Of a stretch of 64,000 nucleotides of DNA, positions 12,000 to 23,689 are shown one piece after another. This DNA comes from Heterocephalus glaber. Lineage: Eukaryota; Chordata; Mammalia; Rodentia; Bathyergidae. Numbering within the stretch: position 1 is the stretch's first letter; every line of letters starts with the position of its first letter. Location: positions 5,080,248 to 5,144,247 of the forward strand of contig NW_004624848.1 of assembly GCF_000247695.1 (NCBI RefSeq), given 5' to 3'. The notes beneath the pieces are model-generated. The model did not search any database and was not told the origin of the DNA. It worked only from the letters and a program-made list of their open reading frames with translations. The position numbers and the translations under genes were made by a program.

Positions 12000-14960
12000 G
12001 ACGATTTGACTTCTTTCTTCCCCACCCACACTCCTTTTATTTCATTCTCTTGTCTAATTGCTGTGGGTAATGTTTTGAGAACCATATTGAACAGGAATAG
12101 TGACAGTGGACACCCTCATCTTGTTTCTGATTTTAGAGTGAAAGCTTTCCTCTTTCCTCCATTTAATACGATGTGGCTGTTGATTTATCCGACTGAGTTA
12201 AAGATCTTCTCTTCCAATGTTCTTTAGGGTTTTTGTTATGAATGGATGTTGAAATTTGTCAAATGCTCTTTCGCATCTATTGAAATGATCTTGTGGGTTT
12301 TGTCCTTGCTTCTGTTAATGGTGTGTTTCATAAGTCCCTGAACACTGGAGATCTGAACTTTTACAGGTGCAATGTATAAGATTCACAGATGTGCTCTGTA
12401 AGACTTACTTTGCTGCACTATGACAAAATCCAACTAATGAACGTTCTGCTGGAATGGAACTTTTTCCTAACCAGAGACTCACTGTACTACCTGTATTAAT
12501 TTGTATATGTCAAACTGTCTGTGCATTCCTGGAATGAATTCTACTTGATCACGGTGTATAATTTTTTGAAAATTTGCTGCATTCTGTTTGCTAATATCTT
12601 TTGGGGATTTTTGCACCTATGTTCATTAAAGAGATTGGCTTGCTGCTCTCTTTTTTGATTGGTTCTTATTCTGGTTTTGGTATCAGGGTAACACTTGCTT
12701 CCAGGCATAACTTCGGGAATTCTGCTTTCCTTTCAGTTTTATTAATGAGTAAAGGAGTACTGGCTTAGATCATCTCTGAAGTTCATGTAGAATTCAGTGG
12801 TGAATCTGTTGGGGCATGGGCTTTTCTCAGTTGGTAGTTTTTTATTACTTCTTTAATTTCATTGGCTGATGTTGGATTATTCAGGATTTGTATACCTTCT
12901 TGATTCATCTTCGGTAATTCATGTATGTATCTAGGAATCTGTCCATTTTTTCGGCATTTCTCCACTTTATTAGAGTACAGGTTTCAAAATAGTGACTGAT
13001 GATCCTCTGGATTTCTGCAGGATCCACTGTGATTTCACCCTTTTCCTTTGTAATTGCATGGATCTGAGTCTTTTGTTTCTTGGTTTTGATAAGGTTAACT
13101 AAGGGTTTATCTATGATATTTAACCTTTCAAAGAAGCAAATCCTCAATTTATTGATTCTTAGTATTGTTTTCTATTCTCAATTGCAAGAATTTCTGTTCT
13201 GGTCATTATAATCTCCTTCCTCTTACTTGCCTTGCACTTGGATTGTTATTATTTTTCTAGAACCTTGAAGTTTATCATGAGGTTATTTATTTGAGCTTGG
13301 TGTTTTTCTGATATGGGAATTCACTGCTATAAATTTCCTTCTTAGGACTGCTTTCATTGCATCCAATAGGTTCCATATTATGTCATACTGGCATTATTAT
13401 TTGGCTGTATGAACTGTATAATTTCTTCCTTGATTTCATCTGTGGCCCATTGATTATTTAAGAGGGTAATTTTAAAAATTTTCCATGTGTTTACATAGTT
13501 TCTGTGGTGGCTTTTGTGATTGATTTCTAGTTTTATTGGACTGTGATCTGATAATATGCATGAGATAGTTTTGATTCTTTTGCATTTACTTAAGCATCTT
13601 CTATGGCCTAGTATTTAGTCAATTTTGGAGAAACTTGCTTGTGCTGACAAGAATGTGTGTTCTCTCATTGTTGGGTGAAACACTGCAGATAGCTGTTAAG
13701 ACAATTCGTTCAAAAGTTTGGTTCAACTCGGATTTTTTTGTTGATATTTGGACTAGTTGATCTATTTGTGACAGTGGGTTATTGAGGTCCCCCATTAGAG
13801 TTGACCTGGGGCTTATCTGATTTTTCATGTCCATTGTTGTTTTATAAAGTTCAGTGCAATATATGACTATTATTTCTTCCTGCTGAATTATTCCCTTAAC
13901 CAGTATGTGGTGGAGTTCTTTATCTTTTCTGATTCATCATGGATTGAAATCCACTTTGTCTGTAATTAGAATAGCTGCTCCTGCTTTTTTCAGGTTCTAT
14001 TATTCCATCTTTTGATTTTCAGTCTATGTACTTTTTTGGGGGTGAATGTGTTTGTTTTACGCATATAGTTGGATCTTGTTTCTTGATCCATTCTGCTAAT
14101 CTGTGTCTTTTGATTGGTGAATTGAGATTATTCATATTGATAGTTTTAACTGAGAGGTATTGGCTTATCATTTTCATTATATTATTTTCCTGCTGTTGGT
14201 TCCCTTTCTTTATCTTTTATTTAATTGCTTTTCTTGCCTGATGAATTTATTCTATTAGGCATTTGGCATTATTATTGTCTTTTTCTAGGATAACATTCAG
14301 AATTTTATGGAGTGCTGGTTTGGTGGTCATGAATTTCTTTTGGTGCTCTTTATCATGGAAATATCTTATTTCTTCATCAGTTTTGAAGAATAATTGATAG
14401 GTCAATCTGAGTTGGAAGTTGTTTTCTTTTAGGGCTTGAAACACTTCAATCCAAGTTCTCCTTGAATTTAGAGTTTGTGTTTAGAAGTTTGCTATAATTC
14501 TTTATAGGTGATTTGTGTTTTTTCTCTACTAGTGTTTAAGACTCCATTTCTGTGTTGAATTTCTGGAATACTGATTATAATATGTCTTCATGTAATTCTT
14601 TCTGATCATGGATATTTGGGATTCTATATGCCTTTCTTACCTGTATATCAAATTATTTTCCATGTTTGAAAAGTTTTCTGCTAGTACTTCTGTGAAAAGG
14701 TTTTCTTATGCCATTTGTGCTATCTTCTGAATTTTCATAAATTCCAGTTAATCTTAGATTAGTCTCCTTTGCATCATCTACCAGCTGCTGGATTGATTTT
14801 TCTTGTTCTCTTGCTATTTTTAAAGTATCTTTCATTAGTTGATTACCAACCACAGTCTTGTCTTGAAGGCATTTTGCTTCCATGTTTTCTCATTTTTGAT
14901 TTTTTGGTTTCATTTTGTTTTCCATGCTGAGGCTTGCAGAATGCTTATGGTAGGTAGCTT
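12000..14960 (-). mobile_element. LINE-1, antisense, 3'-truncated, with ORF1 and ORF2 remnants
   Basis: Read on the minus strand, ORF1 pieces come first. The stretch 14,883-14,653 has the coiled-coil/Glu-Asn-Ser-Glu-Asp region, and 14,444-14,247 has the C-terminal domain with 'IRYFHDKEHQKKF'. ORF2 follows, with an endonuclease-domain piece (13,834-13,619, containing M-G-D-L-N-N and S-P-R-S-T-L-M-G-D) and a linker/reverse-transcriptase approach (13,147-12,783, with 'MNYRR', 'SANEIKEVIKNY' and an A-P-T-D segment equivalent to the usual G-P-D-G). Stops and frameshifts separate the pieces, so it cannot move. Sequence for the rest of the RT, the Cys-rich region and the 3' UTR is missing at the left edge. 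It is younger than the L1s at 18-27 kb, since its reading is still easy to follow. Confidence 0.9.
12337..12495. mobile_element. Unidentified ~160-bp insertion inside L1 ORF2
   Basis: L1 sequence matching the usual antisense ORF2 text stops after 'gtgtgtttcataa' and resumes at about 'ctgtattaatttgtatatgtcaaac', which in other L1s directly follows it. The bases in between do not look like L1. The size and a loosely inverted pair of ends ('ccctgaacactgg' and 'ccagagactcactg') would fit a small DNA transposon, but the ends do not match well. Confidence 0.4.
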
Positions 14961-15239
14961 TATTGCTAGTCTTGAGACCTTTGTAGGTAATGCCTACTTT
15001 TCAGAGATGCCAATGGAGTCCTTATCATCAACTGAAAACTTTACTATCTGCATTTCTATCAACACTTCTGTTAGCACTCTGGTTTTCCGAGATATGACCA
15101 GGTACCACTCATCAATACTGACGGTAGTCTAGGGCTTCTCTAGCCAGCACCTTCAAACTTGTCCAAATTCCTCCTCTGAACTACTTCTAAAAGCTTCACA
15201 GCAAAACTCCACCTCTCCAGGGCCAAAGTTGTTCTTAGT

Positions 15240-15560
15240 CACTTTCTTGTTTCTGGGGTACAGTGTCTGACACCTGCAACCTAAAGGAGGAGATGTGTAT
15301 TTTGGCTCGAGGATTCAGTCCAAGGCATGAACAGGATGGCAGAGGGTCGTGGTGGGGGAAGGTTGCTCAACCTGTGGCAGCCAGGAAGCAGGCTGGGGGG
15401 CAGGGACAAGCACACACCTTTCCAGGTCATAGGTCAGTGGCTCAGCACCAACCAGGCTCCACCTCCTACAGCAAGCCAGCTGGAGCCCTCTCATGATCCA
15501 CGTACCTTACACACACACATGAGAATTTGGGGGGACATTTCAGATACAGGCATAACAAAA
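15240..15560 (-). mobile_element. ERVL-MaLR-type LTR, antisense
   Basis: It shares the block order of the antisense LTR at 52,040-52,440: a 'gacac(c/g)gacaac..taaaggagga' block, 'tattttggc', 'ggcagccaggaagca', 'ccaggtcatag', 'cacctcctacagca', '...catgatcca'. It ends with the 'ggggacat..cagat' block equivalent to the start of MaLR LTRs read in reverse. A short CA run lies inside it at 15,511-15,521. Confidence 0.7.
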
Positions 15561-16519
15561 TATTAGTCTTCTATCTGTATTTTAATTACATCAAGCACTT
15601 CTAAATTCTAGATTTTTTCATATAAGAACTTGTCCATTGTACACACAGCACTGTTATATAAACCTGAATATGTAGCAATTATACCCTGAGATGTCTTCTA
15701 AATATAACCATTTTGGCCTTGAACCATTTCCTCTTTACTTCCTTCTCTCTGCCTTCAACCTGCAGACAAGTACAGGCATATGTAATGATTTGACATGATT
15801 GAAAACATTTTTATCCAAAATTATTTTACAGCAGACAAATATGAATTTTGATAAAAATTGTACAATTTATGCTAATTATACTAACTACTTTATAATATAA
15901 TACCACTCTCTTTAACACAGAGGGACTAGATATTGAAAAATTTGGACATATTTGCCCATTATGTACAGAGCAAATTAAAACCCACAAAACATACAGAAAG
16001 TTGGTGTCTGAAGGTGTCCTGGTATTGAAGCACTAGCGTATTACCTTCCATCATTGCTTCCCACTGATAGTACTGCATTGTTCACAGATGTGGTTCAACA
16101 ATTGCATTTCCAAAGGACAATATTTCATAGAAATTTGTTAAATATTTGTGAAGTGTCATCAAAAGATGACCATTCTGGCTTAGAAGGCTTCTGTTCTCCA
16201 TCAATCACATGGGCTATAATGCTCACATTTTAAGTAGACAATCTTTCCTAGGAATTTAATCCACTAAGTAAAAATGTTGTTATTTAATAGCTCTACTTTT
16301 GTCATACACTGGCAACCTCCTTAACATCCAGGAAGCCTAGATGTATATTAGGATTCATTTGTCCTTTCCACAGTGCACACAGTCAGAAGTAAAACGCAAT
16401 GCATAGACCCAAACTCCCTGCACAAGAGGCTCAATCAGGTGGGTGTCAGGATGGAGATCAGCCTGCACAGTGTGGTGATTCAATGTGGTGTTGTCTTAAC
16501 AGCACAATAAAGAAGTAAA
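15561..16519. other. Unassigned AT-rich sequence
   Basis: No gene or nameable repeat seen. Confidence 0.4.
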
Positions 16520-16592
16520 GGGCTCGGGATGTAGCTCAGTGTGAAAACCCTAAGTCAAATCCCCAGTGCTGTAAAAAATAAAGACAAAAGAT
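16520..16592 (+). repeat. ID-family SINE
   Basis: Carries 'gggctcgggatgtagctcagtg' with an A-box, a B-box-like 'agtcaaatccccagtgc', and an A-rich tail. It is shortened relative to a full ID body. Confidence 0.75.
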
Positions 16593-16664
16593 GAAGAATT
16601 AAAATGTGGATAAAGAATAAAGCAGTAAGATACAACAATATTAAGGGCAACAGTGCCAAATATC

Positions 16665-16701
16665 CTGTGTGTGTGTGTGTGTATGCGTGCATGTGTGTGT
16701 G
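16665..16701 (+). repeat. (TG)n microsatellite, interrupted
   Basis: A TG dinucleotide run broken by 'atgcgtgca'. Confidence 0.9.
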
Positions 16702-16857
16702 AAAGCAATTTCAGTGAAAGAAAAATGTTTTTACTTTTAAAAGATCTCTCTAGTTTGACACTCTGGAGATTTCCAATTTCCTACATCTGCTGTATATTTT
16801 AAAAAGATAAAAATTAAATATAAGTAAGAAAGCTGAGTAAAACCTTACCATTTATCT

Positions 16858-16859
<2 letters not shown>

Positions 16860-16891
<32 letters not shown>
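16860..16891 (+). repeat. (AC)n microsatellite
   Basis: Sixteen uninterrupted AC units. With the TG run about 160 bases upstream it forms a complementary pair. Confidence 0.95.
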
Positions 16892-16893
<2 letters not shown>

Positions 16894-17569
16894 CTTCAGC
16901 AACAGTGTAGGAGGTGAATTAAATACCCTTGGACAAAGAGTATTCTTTCCTTATCATGTTTGTATCTCACCCAAGGCAGAAAATAATTCTGGGTTTCTTT
17001 CATTTGGTGGCTCTCAGCTAAAAAGAAGTTTAATAGAAACATCTAGAGGTAATTGTCTCTAGCAGTACAGAAAATCAGAGACAATGACAATAATCCTCTC
17101 AGGGAGCAGGACAAGGTGTAATCCCAGGTTAAATTGGGTCCTGCAGGTGAATGACATGCAGCTTTACAGGAGAGAAACACCTAAAATCCATAGTAACAAG
17201 TCCTGCGTTGTTAGTTACTACGTGCTAGTGAGGGCCCAATAGGGGCAAAACAGAAACAAGAGCTAGGACATATCTGGGGTGAGGCAAGGGAATATTTTGT
17301 TACTGTGATGCTAACACTACTGGCTGTGCTTGTCCAAACGGGTGTGTATCGCACCGCGTACATTACAGCTCCCTAAACATGATGGAATCTAAACCAGCCC
17401 AAAATGGAAAGATTAAGCACACAAGAATTGGCGAGGCACTGCAGCATCGGAAAGGCCTCCTGCAAACGAATGGTGCTGAGGAAGAGGTTGCGAGCCCAGA
17501 CTTGACCCAGAAAGGGAAGAACGTGTAAACCGTGGGGTCACCTTGAACACCACCCACAAGGTCAGAGGC

Positions 17570-18270
17570 ACAGTCAGGAGGCGCGCTCCTTACTCGGAGG
17601 CCAGAGGGGCCCCGAGGACAGGAGGTACGGGAACAATGGGGAATGTGGCGCTCTGCGAGTCTCAGTCACTTTCTCTGTCTCTGAGACTCCCCAGTACCTG
17701 ATGCCCGCAACTGAAGGGAGAGGTTCACTTTGGACCTGTTTGAGAAGTTTCAGCCCACGCCTCCAGGCTCCCAGGGAATGGCACGGTGGAAAAGGTCTGC
17801 CAGAGAGGAAACACTGTGCTCCAGGCACGGTGGCGGGAAGCCAGGAAGGGAGGAGCCGGGAGGGGAGCTGCACCTGGGGCGCCCCCTACCCGCGGGCCCC
17901 TGGTAGCACCGCATGCACCCTCCAGACTCTCTCCAGCCCGCGCTCCGGGAGAGGAGGCTTGGGAATGGGCAGAGCCAGACCAGGGCAGGACACATGGCAG
18001 CCCTGACATCGGCGTCCGAGCCACAGTGAGGAAATGGAGAAGCCTGGTGGACACACAGTGTCGAGAACACAATTCAAGTTTTTCCCGAAGTGATGAAATA
18101 CATGCATTCACAAGCTCAGAAAGCACAGTTTAGGAAGTAGGGAGCCACCACAAAGGCAAGCACGTCTGAAGGCACTGCAGGATTGCTGAAAACACCACTC
18201 TGGGAGGCGAGGCAGCCAGGCGACTTGTAGGTCGCTCACGGGGAGGCGAGGCAGCCAGGCCAGGCCTCTT
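17570..18270. other. GC-rich, CpG-bearing patch
   Basis: This stands out from the AT-rich window by its G+C content and by repeated CpG, such as 'ggcgcgctcc', 'cccgcgggccc' and 'ccgcgctccgggag'. Overlapping open frames of 99-133 codons exist on both strands, as expected in GC-rich DNA with few stops. None has a recognisable domain. A 20-base unit, gggaggcgaggcagccaggc, occurs at about 18,200 and again 41 bases later. It may be a small CpG island, or an unrecognised LTR or L1 5' region. It lies just upstream of L1-like sequence on the same strand. Confidence 0.5.
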
Positions 18271-18339
18271 AGCAGTTCAAGCCTACCAACGGGGTTCAGC
18301 ATTGCGACTAGCGAGAAAACACTACTGCCACCTGCGATT

Positions 18340-19850
18340 TGTATATCCAGCAAAACATGTTTTGCAAACAGAGTCAAAGGAAATTTTCAAATACAAAAAA
18401 CAGTTTTCCGCTATTAAGCCGATACTAATAATTATCTCAGGAAATTTAAGCATTCGTAAAGGGAGAAATTGAATAAAAACACAAAAATGAACATAATACA
18501 AATTCTAAATATTTTGAGAAACAATACAGTAAAATACGCGAGACATAGATGATAGATAAATAAATACAAATGGAGGACAAAAGAAACCCCAAAAGCAAAG
18601 AGTCCTCGTTGTCTGTTTCTAATCATGGAAAGTGTAAAGAGTTTAATGTATTATTTAAAAAAGGAAGCAGATTGAATTTCAAAACTCCAGCCTTGCCTGG
18701 AAGAGGGGCCCAACTTAAGACATAAGTGTGTGTGAATATGTAAATGAAAGGCTGCAGACATCACCAGGCAGTGATTCATCAAAAGAAAGCTTATACAGCT
18801 TTAATTATAGCAGATAGAGTACCTTAAGATAAACATATTAGAGATAAAAGTAATTTTATAATGATAAAAATTGTAAATCATCAATAAGTTACAGAAATTT
18901 TGCATTTGGAGCACTACACAAATAGAAAATAGAAGTGAAGGAATTAATCCCCAAATGACAAATTGAAAGCATTTCTGGCAATTTAAAGCATCTCATATAG
19001 AAGAAAACATTATGAATGTTTAATACATTTTAAAATGTAATTTAAAAATTTTACTCTTACATTGATCATGTATATGTCATTACAGAATTTAGAGATTAAA
19101 TATTTTTTCAAATAATATGAAACATTCAAATGTTGACCATGTATCAGACTACAATACAAATTTTTACAAAATGGTAGTACATACATCCTGTTCTTTGTTC
19201 ACAATGAAATACAGTTGAAGTCAATAAGATTATTTTCATAAATATTAACATTAAAATGTCTAAAATCATACTTTTAAAACTCATAAATCAAGTTTGAAAA
19301 TATAATGTATAATTTAAAATATTTAGAAATAAATATTAAAGAAGTACTTACAGATTATTTTTAAATGCTTATTTTAACAAGAAAAACTAAAAATAGTGAA
19401 CATATTTTACAATTTAAAATTTACAAAATAATAGAAGAGCAAAATAAATCAAAAACTTGGAGGCATGATAAAATTGAATAAATAGTTAATGAAATAGAGG
19501 AAAGGTATGATGAAGATGATTTATAAAGCTAAAATTTGGTCTTCCAAACAAGCTGAAAATACAGGCAATGTTTGCTAATATTGACCAGATATGAAAGTTC
19601 GGAGACAAAATAAATATTAGCAATAGAAAAATGGGACTGCTGGCTCCAGGAGTCATGATACCACAGATATATGCATGTAACACATTTACAACATTGTCAA
19701 AATGTATGCATTTAAGATAAATTAACTTACAAAACTTCAGCCTTGAAGATACATTTACAAATCTGAGTAACTCTATAATCATCAAAGAAATAAAATTATT
19801 GGTTAATATTTCCCCACCAAGAAAATTCTAGGAGTAAGTCATTCCTAGAG
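18340..19850 (+). mobile_element. Old LINE-1 fragment, sense
   Basis: 'tatatccagcaaaa' at the left, then sequence matching L1 ORF2 endonuclease text at 19,030-19,230 ('gttgaccatgtatcagactac...ctgttctttgttcacaatgaaat' corresponds to the Asp-His catalytic region of the endonuclease). Linker text leading to the reverse transcriptase follows at about 19,740-19,835 ('atcatcaaagaaat...ccccaccaagaaaattctagg'). The frame is full of stops. The match then ends abruptly at about 19,850. Confidence 0.7.
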
Positions 19851-21048
19851 AGCTCCCCACACTTGCACAAATCCTACGACTACTGTATGTTTTCACTGAG
19901 ACAGAAAGAATGAATGAGAGTTGCTGCTCGGATGCAGGCAGAGGGGCAGGAAGCCCTGGAGTCCAAGCCGTGTACCTGGCAGCGCTGGTGGCCTCAGGTC
20001 TGGGGCCTCTCCCAGGGAGAGCGCTCTCTCACGCCCCCAAGCGGTTTTTACCTGCAGACTCACACTGCAGACCTGCGGCTCTTCCACCCTTCTACTCAGG
20101 CATTTTCCTTCCTGTGTGTCAAGCAAGCCTTGCAGTCTTATGAATATTTCTGTCCGCCCTCGCTCCTTCCTTTTTTCTTTATATTTATTTCTCCCAATTA
20201 ATTTTATTCAAATCTAATCCAAGTTTGGCATCTGCTTCTCAGAGGAAAACAGTGTTCAGACAGAGCTGTTGCCATTAACATGGGGTTCAGGTACTGGCCA
20301 CCTACTATAAATGGGCAAGGATTCCTACTGCGATTCAATGTGTACATTAAAATCCTTGATGTTGACCCACTGAAAAATTTACCAGTAATGAGTTGTTAAA
20401 ATTATTATATAAGAAGAATTTCCTTGCTAGTAGGTGATTTGGCAATGACCAAGTTATGACATATGGTACCAATTCCCAAAATGTATACAATTATTATATA
20501 TTACAAAATACTTCAATAAAAACACAGAAAGCAAAGAAGTGAGAGAAGAGTTCTTCCAAAGACAGCAGAGTTGGTAGGTTCTCCCTAAGTCCCACTGGCA
20601 GTCTGCAGAATGACAACCTGAGAAGGTTGATCACCAACTAAAGGTGAGGACATGATGCTGGTGGGCTTCTTCGGTACGCTACAAAGCACACTTGTCTCTT
20701 TGGAGTGGAAGTGCACAACTGAGGAACAGTCACAGAGGTGGAGTCTTTGAGTTAAAAGACCTCGCAGAGGTTTACATGCGCATGTACCCGTTGAGAAACG
20801 CTGGGGCCTTATTGTGTGGATTGGCCTATCTGGATGAATGTCTCCAAGAATTTGGTTTCTTCAGATCCTCCTAAGCTGCCAAATTTGCAAGAACTTCCCA
20901 CTGACATCTAGCAATTCCTTGTGCAGAAAGATTCTATGGAGACTTCTCCCTGCAACGTGCTCCTGGTTCCCAGAATAAAGAAATGAATTCCAGAACAACT
21001 CGTTTCTCTACATTTTGAGGCAGCTTTAAAAAGTAGCCAGGTTGGTAG
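19851..21048. other. Unassigned sequence; a possible old retrocopy at 20,690-21,000
   Basis: The stretch 19,900-20,110 is GC-richer than the surroundings. A 60-codon frame at 20,692-20,874 is followed by an AATAAA at about 20,974. I do not recognise the peptide, and no poly(A) tail or flanking duplication is visible, so I call nothing here. Confidence 0.3.
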
Positions 21049-21419
21049 TGTTACACCCAGCAAGAAAGAGCCAACCAGAGACCAATATTAAATCCACACA
21101 GGAGTTTATTACCGGCCAGGACCCGAGCCGAGCATCGGACTCGAGCCCCGACTAGGGGGAGACTAACATGTTTTATACACCTTTGAGGCCAAAAGTTTCT
21201 AGGCCCCCCTATGGGATACAACTAGCAAAGCAAACGAAAGGTACAGAAGCAGAACGTCCTGCAGTTAGAACATTTGTAAAACAATAGTTGATTAGTTGTT
21301 GTTTCTAAGAGACTCTCTAAGGGGAGGAGGTTTCTAAGCTTCCTTCTGAGTTCATCTAAAGGACAGGCAGGTGGGTCAAGCAGCAATATGGAGTCTGTCT
21401 TGCTAAGAAGGGCCCTTCA
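21049..21419 (-). mobile_element. Solo LTR of an ERV1-like retrovirus, with target duplication
   Basis: Bounded by TG (TGTTACACCC) and CA (GGCCCTTCA), and flanked on both sides by GGTAG (21,044-21,048 and 21,420-21,424), a 5-bp target site duplication. Read on the minus strand it has the order of a working LTR: U3 starting TGAAGGGCCC, a TATAAAA box (21,177-21,171), an R region, an AATAAA signal (21,110-21,105), then a T/C-rich U5 ending '...gggtgtaaca'. No internal retroviral sequence is present, so the provirus was removed by LTR-LTR recombination. The sequence is tidy, suggesting a relatively recent insertion. ERV1 (gammaretrovirus-like) is my preferred class from the end sequences and the 4-5 bp duplication. 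ERVL, which also gives 5 bp, is not excluded. Confidence 0.85.
21171..21177 (-). promoter_or_regulatory. TATA box of the solo LTR
   Basis: TATAAAA on the minus strand, about 60 bases upstream of the LTR's AATAAA. This is the usual promoter-to-polyadenylation spacing of a short-R LTR. Confidence 0.7.
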
Positions 21420-21424
21420 GGTAG

Positions 21425-23689
21425 GAGCCACACATGGACCCCTGGGATTGGGCTGAGTGACTGGTTGATCAAAGGAATGGAACTTAGACATCTGTTTTAG
21501 TCAAAATAAACTTAAGATGTCATTGAATATCCCTGCTGGATAACAAATAAGCTGCTGAATATGCCAATCTGAAATGCATGTAGAGTGCGCATTGGAGTTC
21601 ACATTTTAGGGTCCTCAGTTTGCAGCTGGCATTGAAATCCAGGGACCCTCCTGAGGTAGTTAGGGATAAGCACATATAACCTCCAGTTAGGCCAAATCCC
21701 GAGCTCAGGGTTGCTCTTTTGTTTAGGGTGTTAAGTATGAAGCAAGCTCATATATTTTTAGCTCAGAAACTGTCAAAAGAATGTTTATTGCTTTGTTTTT
21801 CAAGTTTTGATGATGAGAGAGAGAAAAGTATTGCAGTCATCTCAAGACTCACACATGTAAGTGCCGTGGGTTATTTTAGCTCTGCTTAGAACAAAGAAAG
21901 GAAAAGTAAAAATAGACATGCAATTTGTTAAATCAACTGAAAAATATCAGTTCATATTTTATTAATTTACCTTTTTTCAAATGCATAACTCTTTGTTATT
22001 CTAAGCCTCAATGGTAACGTTTATATTTCAGATGATTGAAAAGGACTTGAGAAATAAGATAATTTGGAACAAATACCTTTCTTATCAGTGACATTGAAAG
22101 AGAGGAAAATACAATGGTATACTCTGCCACTGTACTTGACCACAGGCAATTTTAAAGTTAATTGTCTCAAGCTCATGTTAGAAGGTAGAGTCCAATCTTT
22201 TCCTCCATCCTTTTTAAGAACTTTGATCTTTAGCTTTCTGAATAGTGAAGGGAGATGATTCATATAGAGGAGTAAAGCATATTTCTGTATCAATGAGAAA
22301 TATGACACCATTTTAGAATTAATGTTGATTTTCTCTGTCATACAAATACATATCTGATTTTATATTATTCTTGATGAAAGAAGAGAATATTATTTTATCT
22401 CTATTAAATCTGAAACTTTTTGACAAAATTTAGAATTCCATTCTAATGAAATGAATGAATTCTTTTTTTAGCACAAAAGCTAGCTAGCTAGATAGATATA
22501 AACAAATAGTAGAAGAAAGAAAAAGGAAGGAGAGAGTGAGAGAGAACTACAAGGCAAAAGCAAAACTACTTTTTAATAGTGCAACACTACAAGGTCTTAT
22601 TAAAAGTAAAAAAAAAAATAAAACAAGAAGAAAACACTGAGGATGGCTATTGTCCCTCTGCCCCTGTGATGCTGTTCTAGAAATACTAGCAAATACATTT
22701 AGGTGAAAACTGTGGTGTGTGAATTGCAAAATACGTAGTATAAATGAATTATTAATGTATATGTTATTAAATGAAGCAAAATGTATCATCTCCAAATGAA
22801 GTGATTAAGTTACATGATGTACGACTGTAAAGTTTAAGAAAATCAACTGGAAAGTCATCAGGATCAATGTTAAAATTTAGCATTATGAGGATTTTCTTAT
22901 AAATATGAAGTGATATTCATTAGAAAAAATACTGGAAAATACCCTATGTGGAAAGAAAACAAATCTCTAAAATTTTGAATCTTGTACTTAGTCAAAATCT
23001 AAAGTTCTACCAACTGTCATAAAAAGATTCTACCAAATGTTCATAAAGACTAAATTTCTCTTTGGTAATCATTTTTTTTTGTTATTTACCTTCTTATTAT
23101 TTTCATATCTAGGGAGATAACTTCATGATTTATTTAATAATAGGAAATGTAATTGTACCGAAAGCAACTTAGCCTAGCTGCTCCTTGTAGGATAAAAATA
23201 TTTTCAATGGAAATATAAATTTTGTTTTCAAATATGTCTCAAGCAATTAAGTAATGTGTTAGAATGCCTTAAATAAAGATAAACATTTATTTACTTTCTA
23301 ACAAAAAGCATGATTTTATTTCCTCTCTGACCTATAAAAAATTACAAGTGAAAATCAGCAACTTTTGGATCTATCAGACAATGAGCAAATGGCTACAAGT
23401 GGAGAGAAAGACAACACAGAGAGACAGATTACTAGGAGAAGAGTCCTGGGCCTGGTAACTGGAGCTGCAATGAATGAACTCTGGGAGGCTCAGCATGAAT
23501 GATCTTGAGATTTAAAACTTGGGGGGACCATCTATGAGACCTCATATTCTCTGAAATTTTATCTCCAGGAAACCTAACCTTTGTCATTGTGAAGTTTCAA
23601 CAGTCTGTTTCTACCAGGAGATGCCAAAATTAACAATTTTGAAATCTATCCAGAGGACTAAGTCACTTACTATGCTCTGAGAAGCAAAG
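21425..23689. other. Unassigned sequence, no gene seen
   Basis: Mostly AT-rich. Open frames reach 106 codons (22,021-22,341, minus) without any recognisable family. A short GATA/TAGA-type run lies near 22,485. Confidence 0.4.

Noticed and set aside
17725..18133. Overlapping 106-133 codon frames on both strands
   Set aside because: They lie in GC-rich DNA where stops are rare, overlap each other in several frames, and show no domain.
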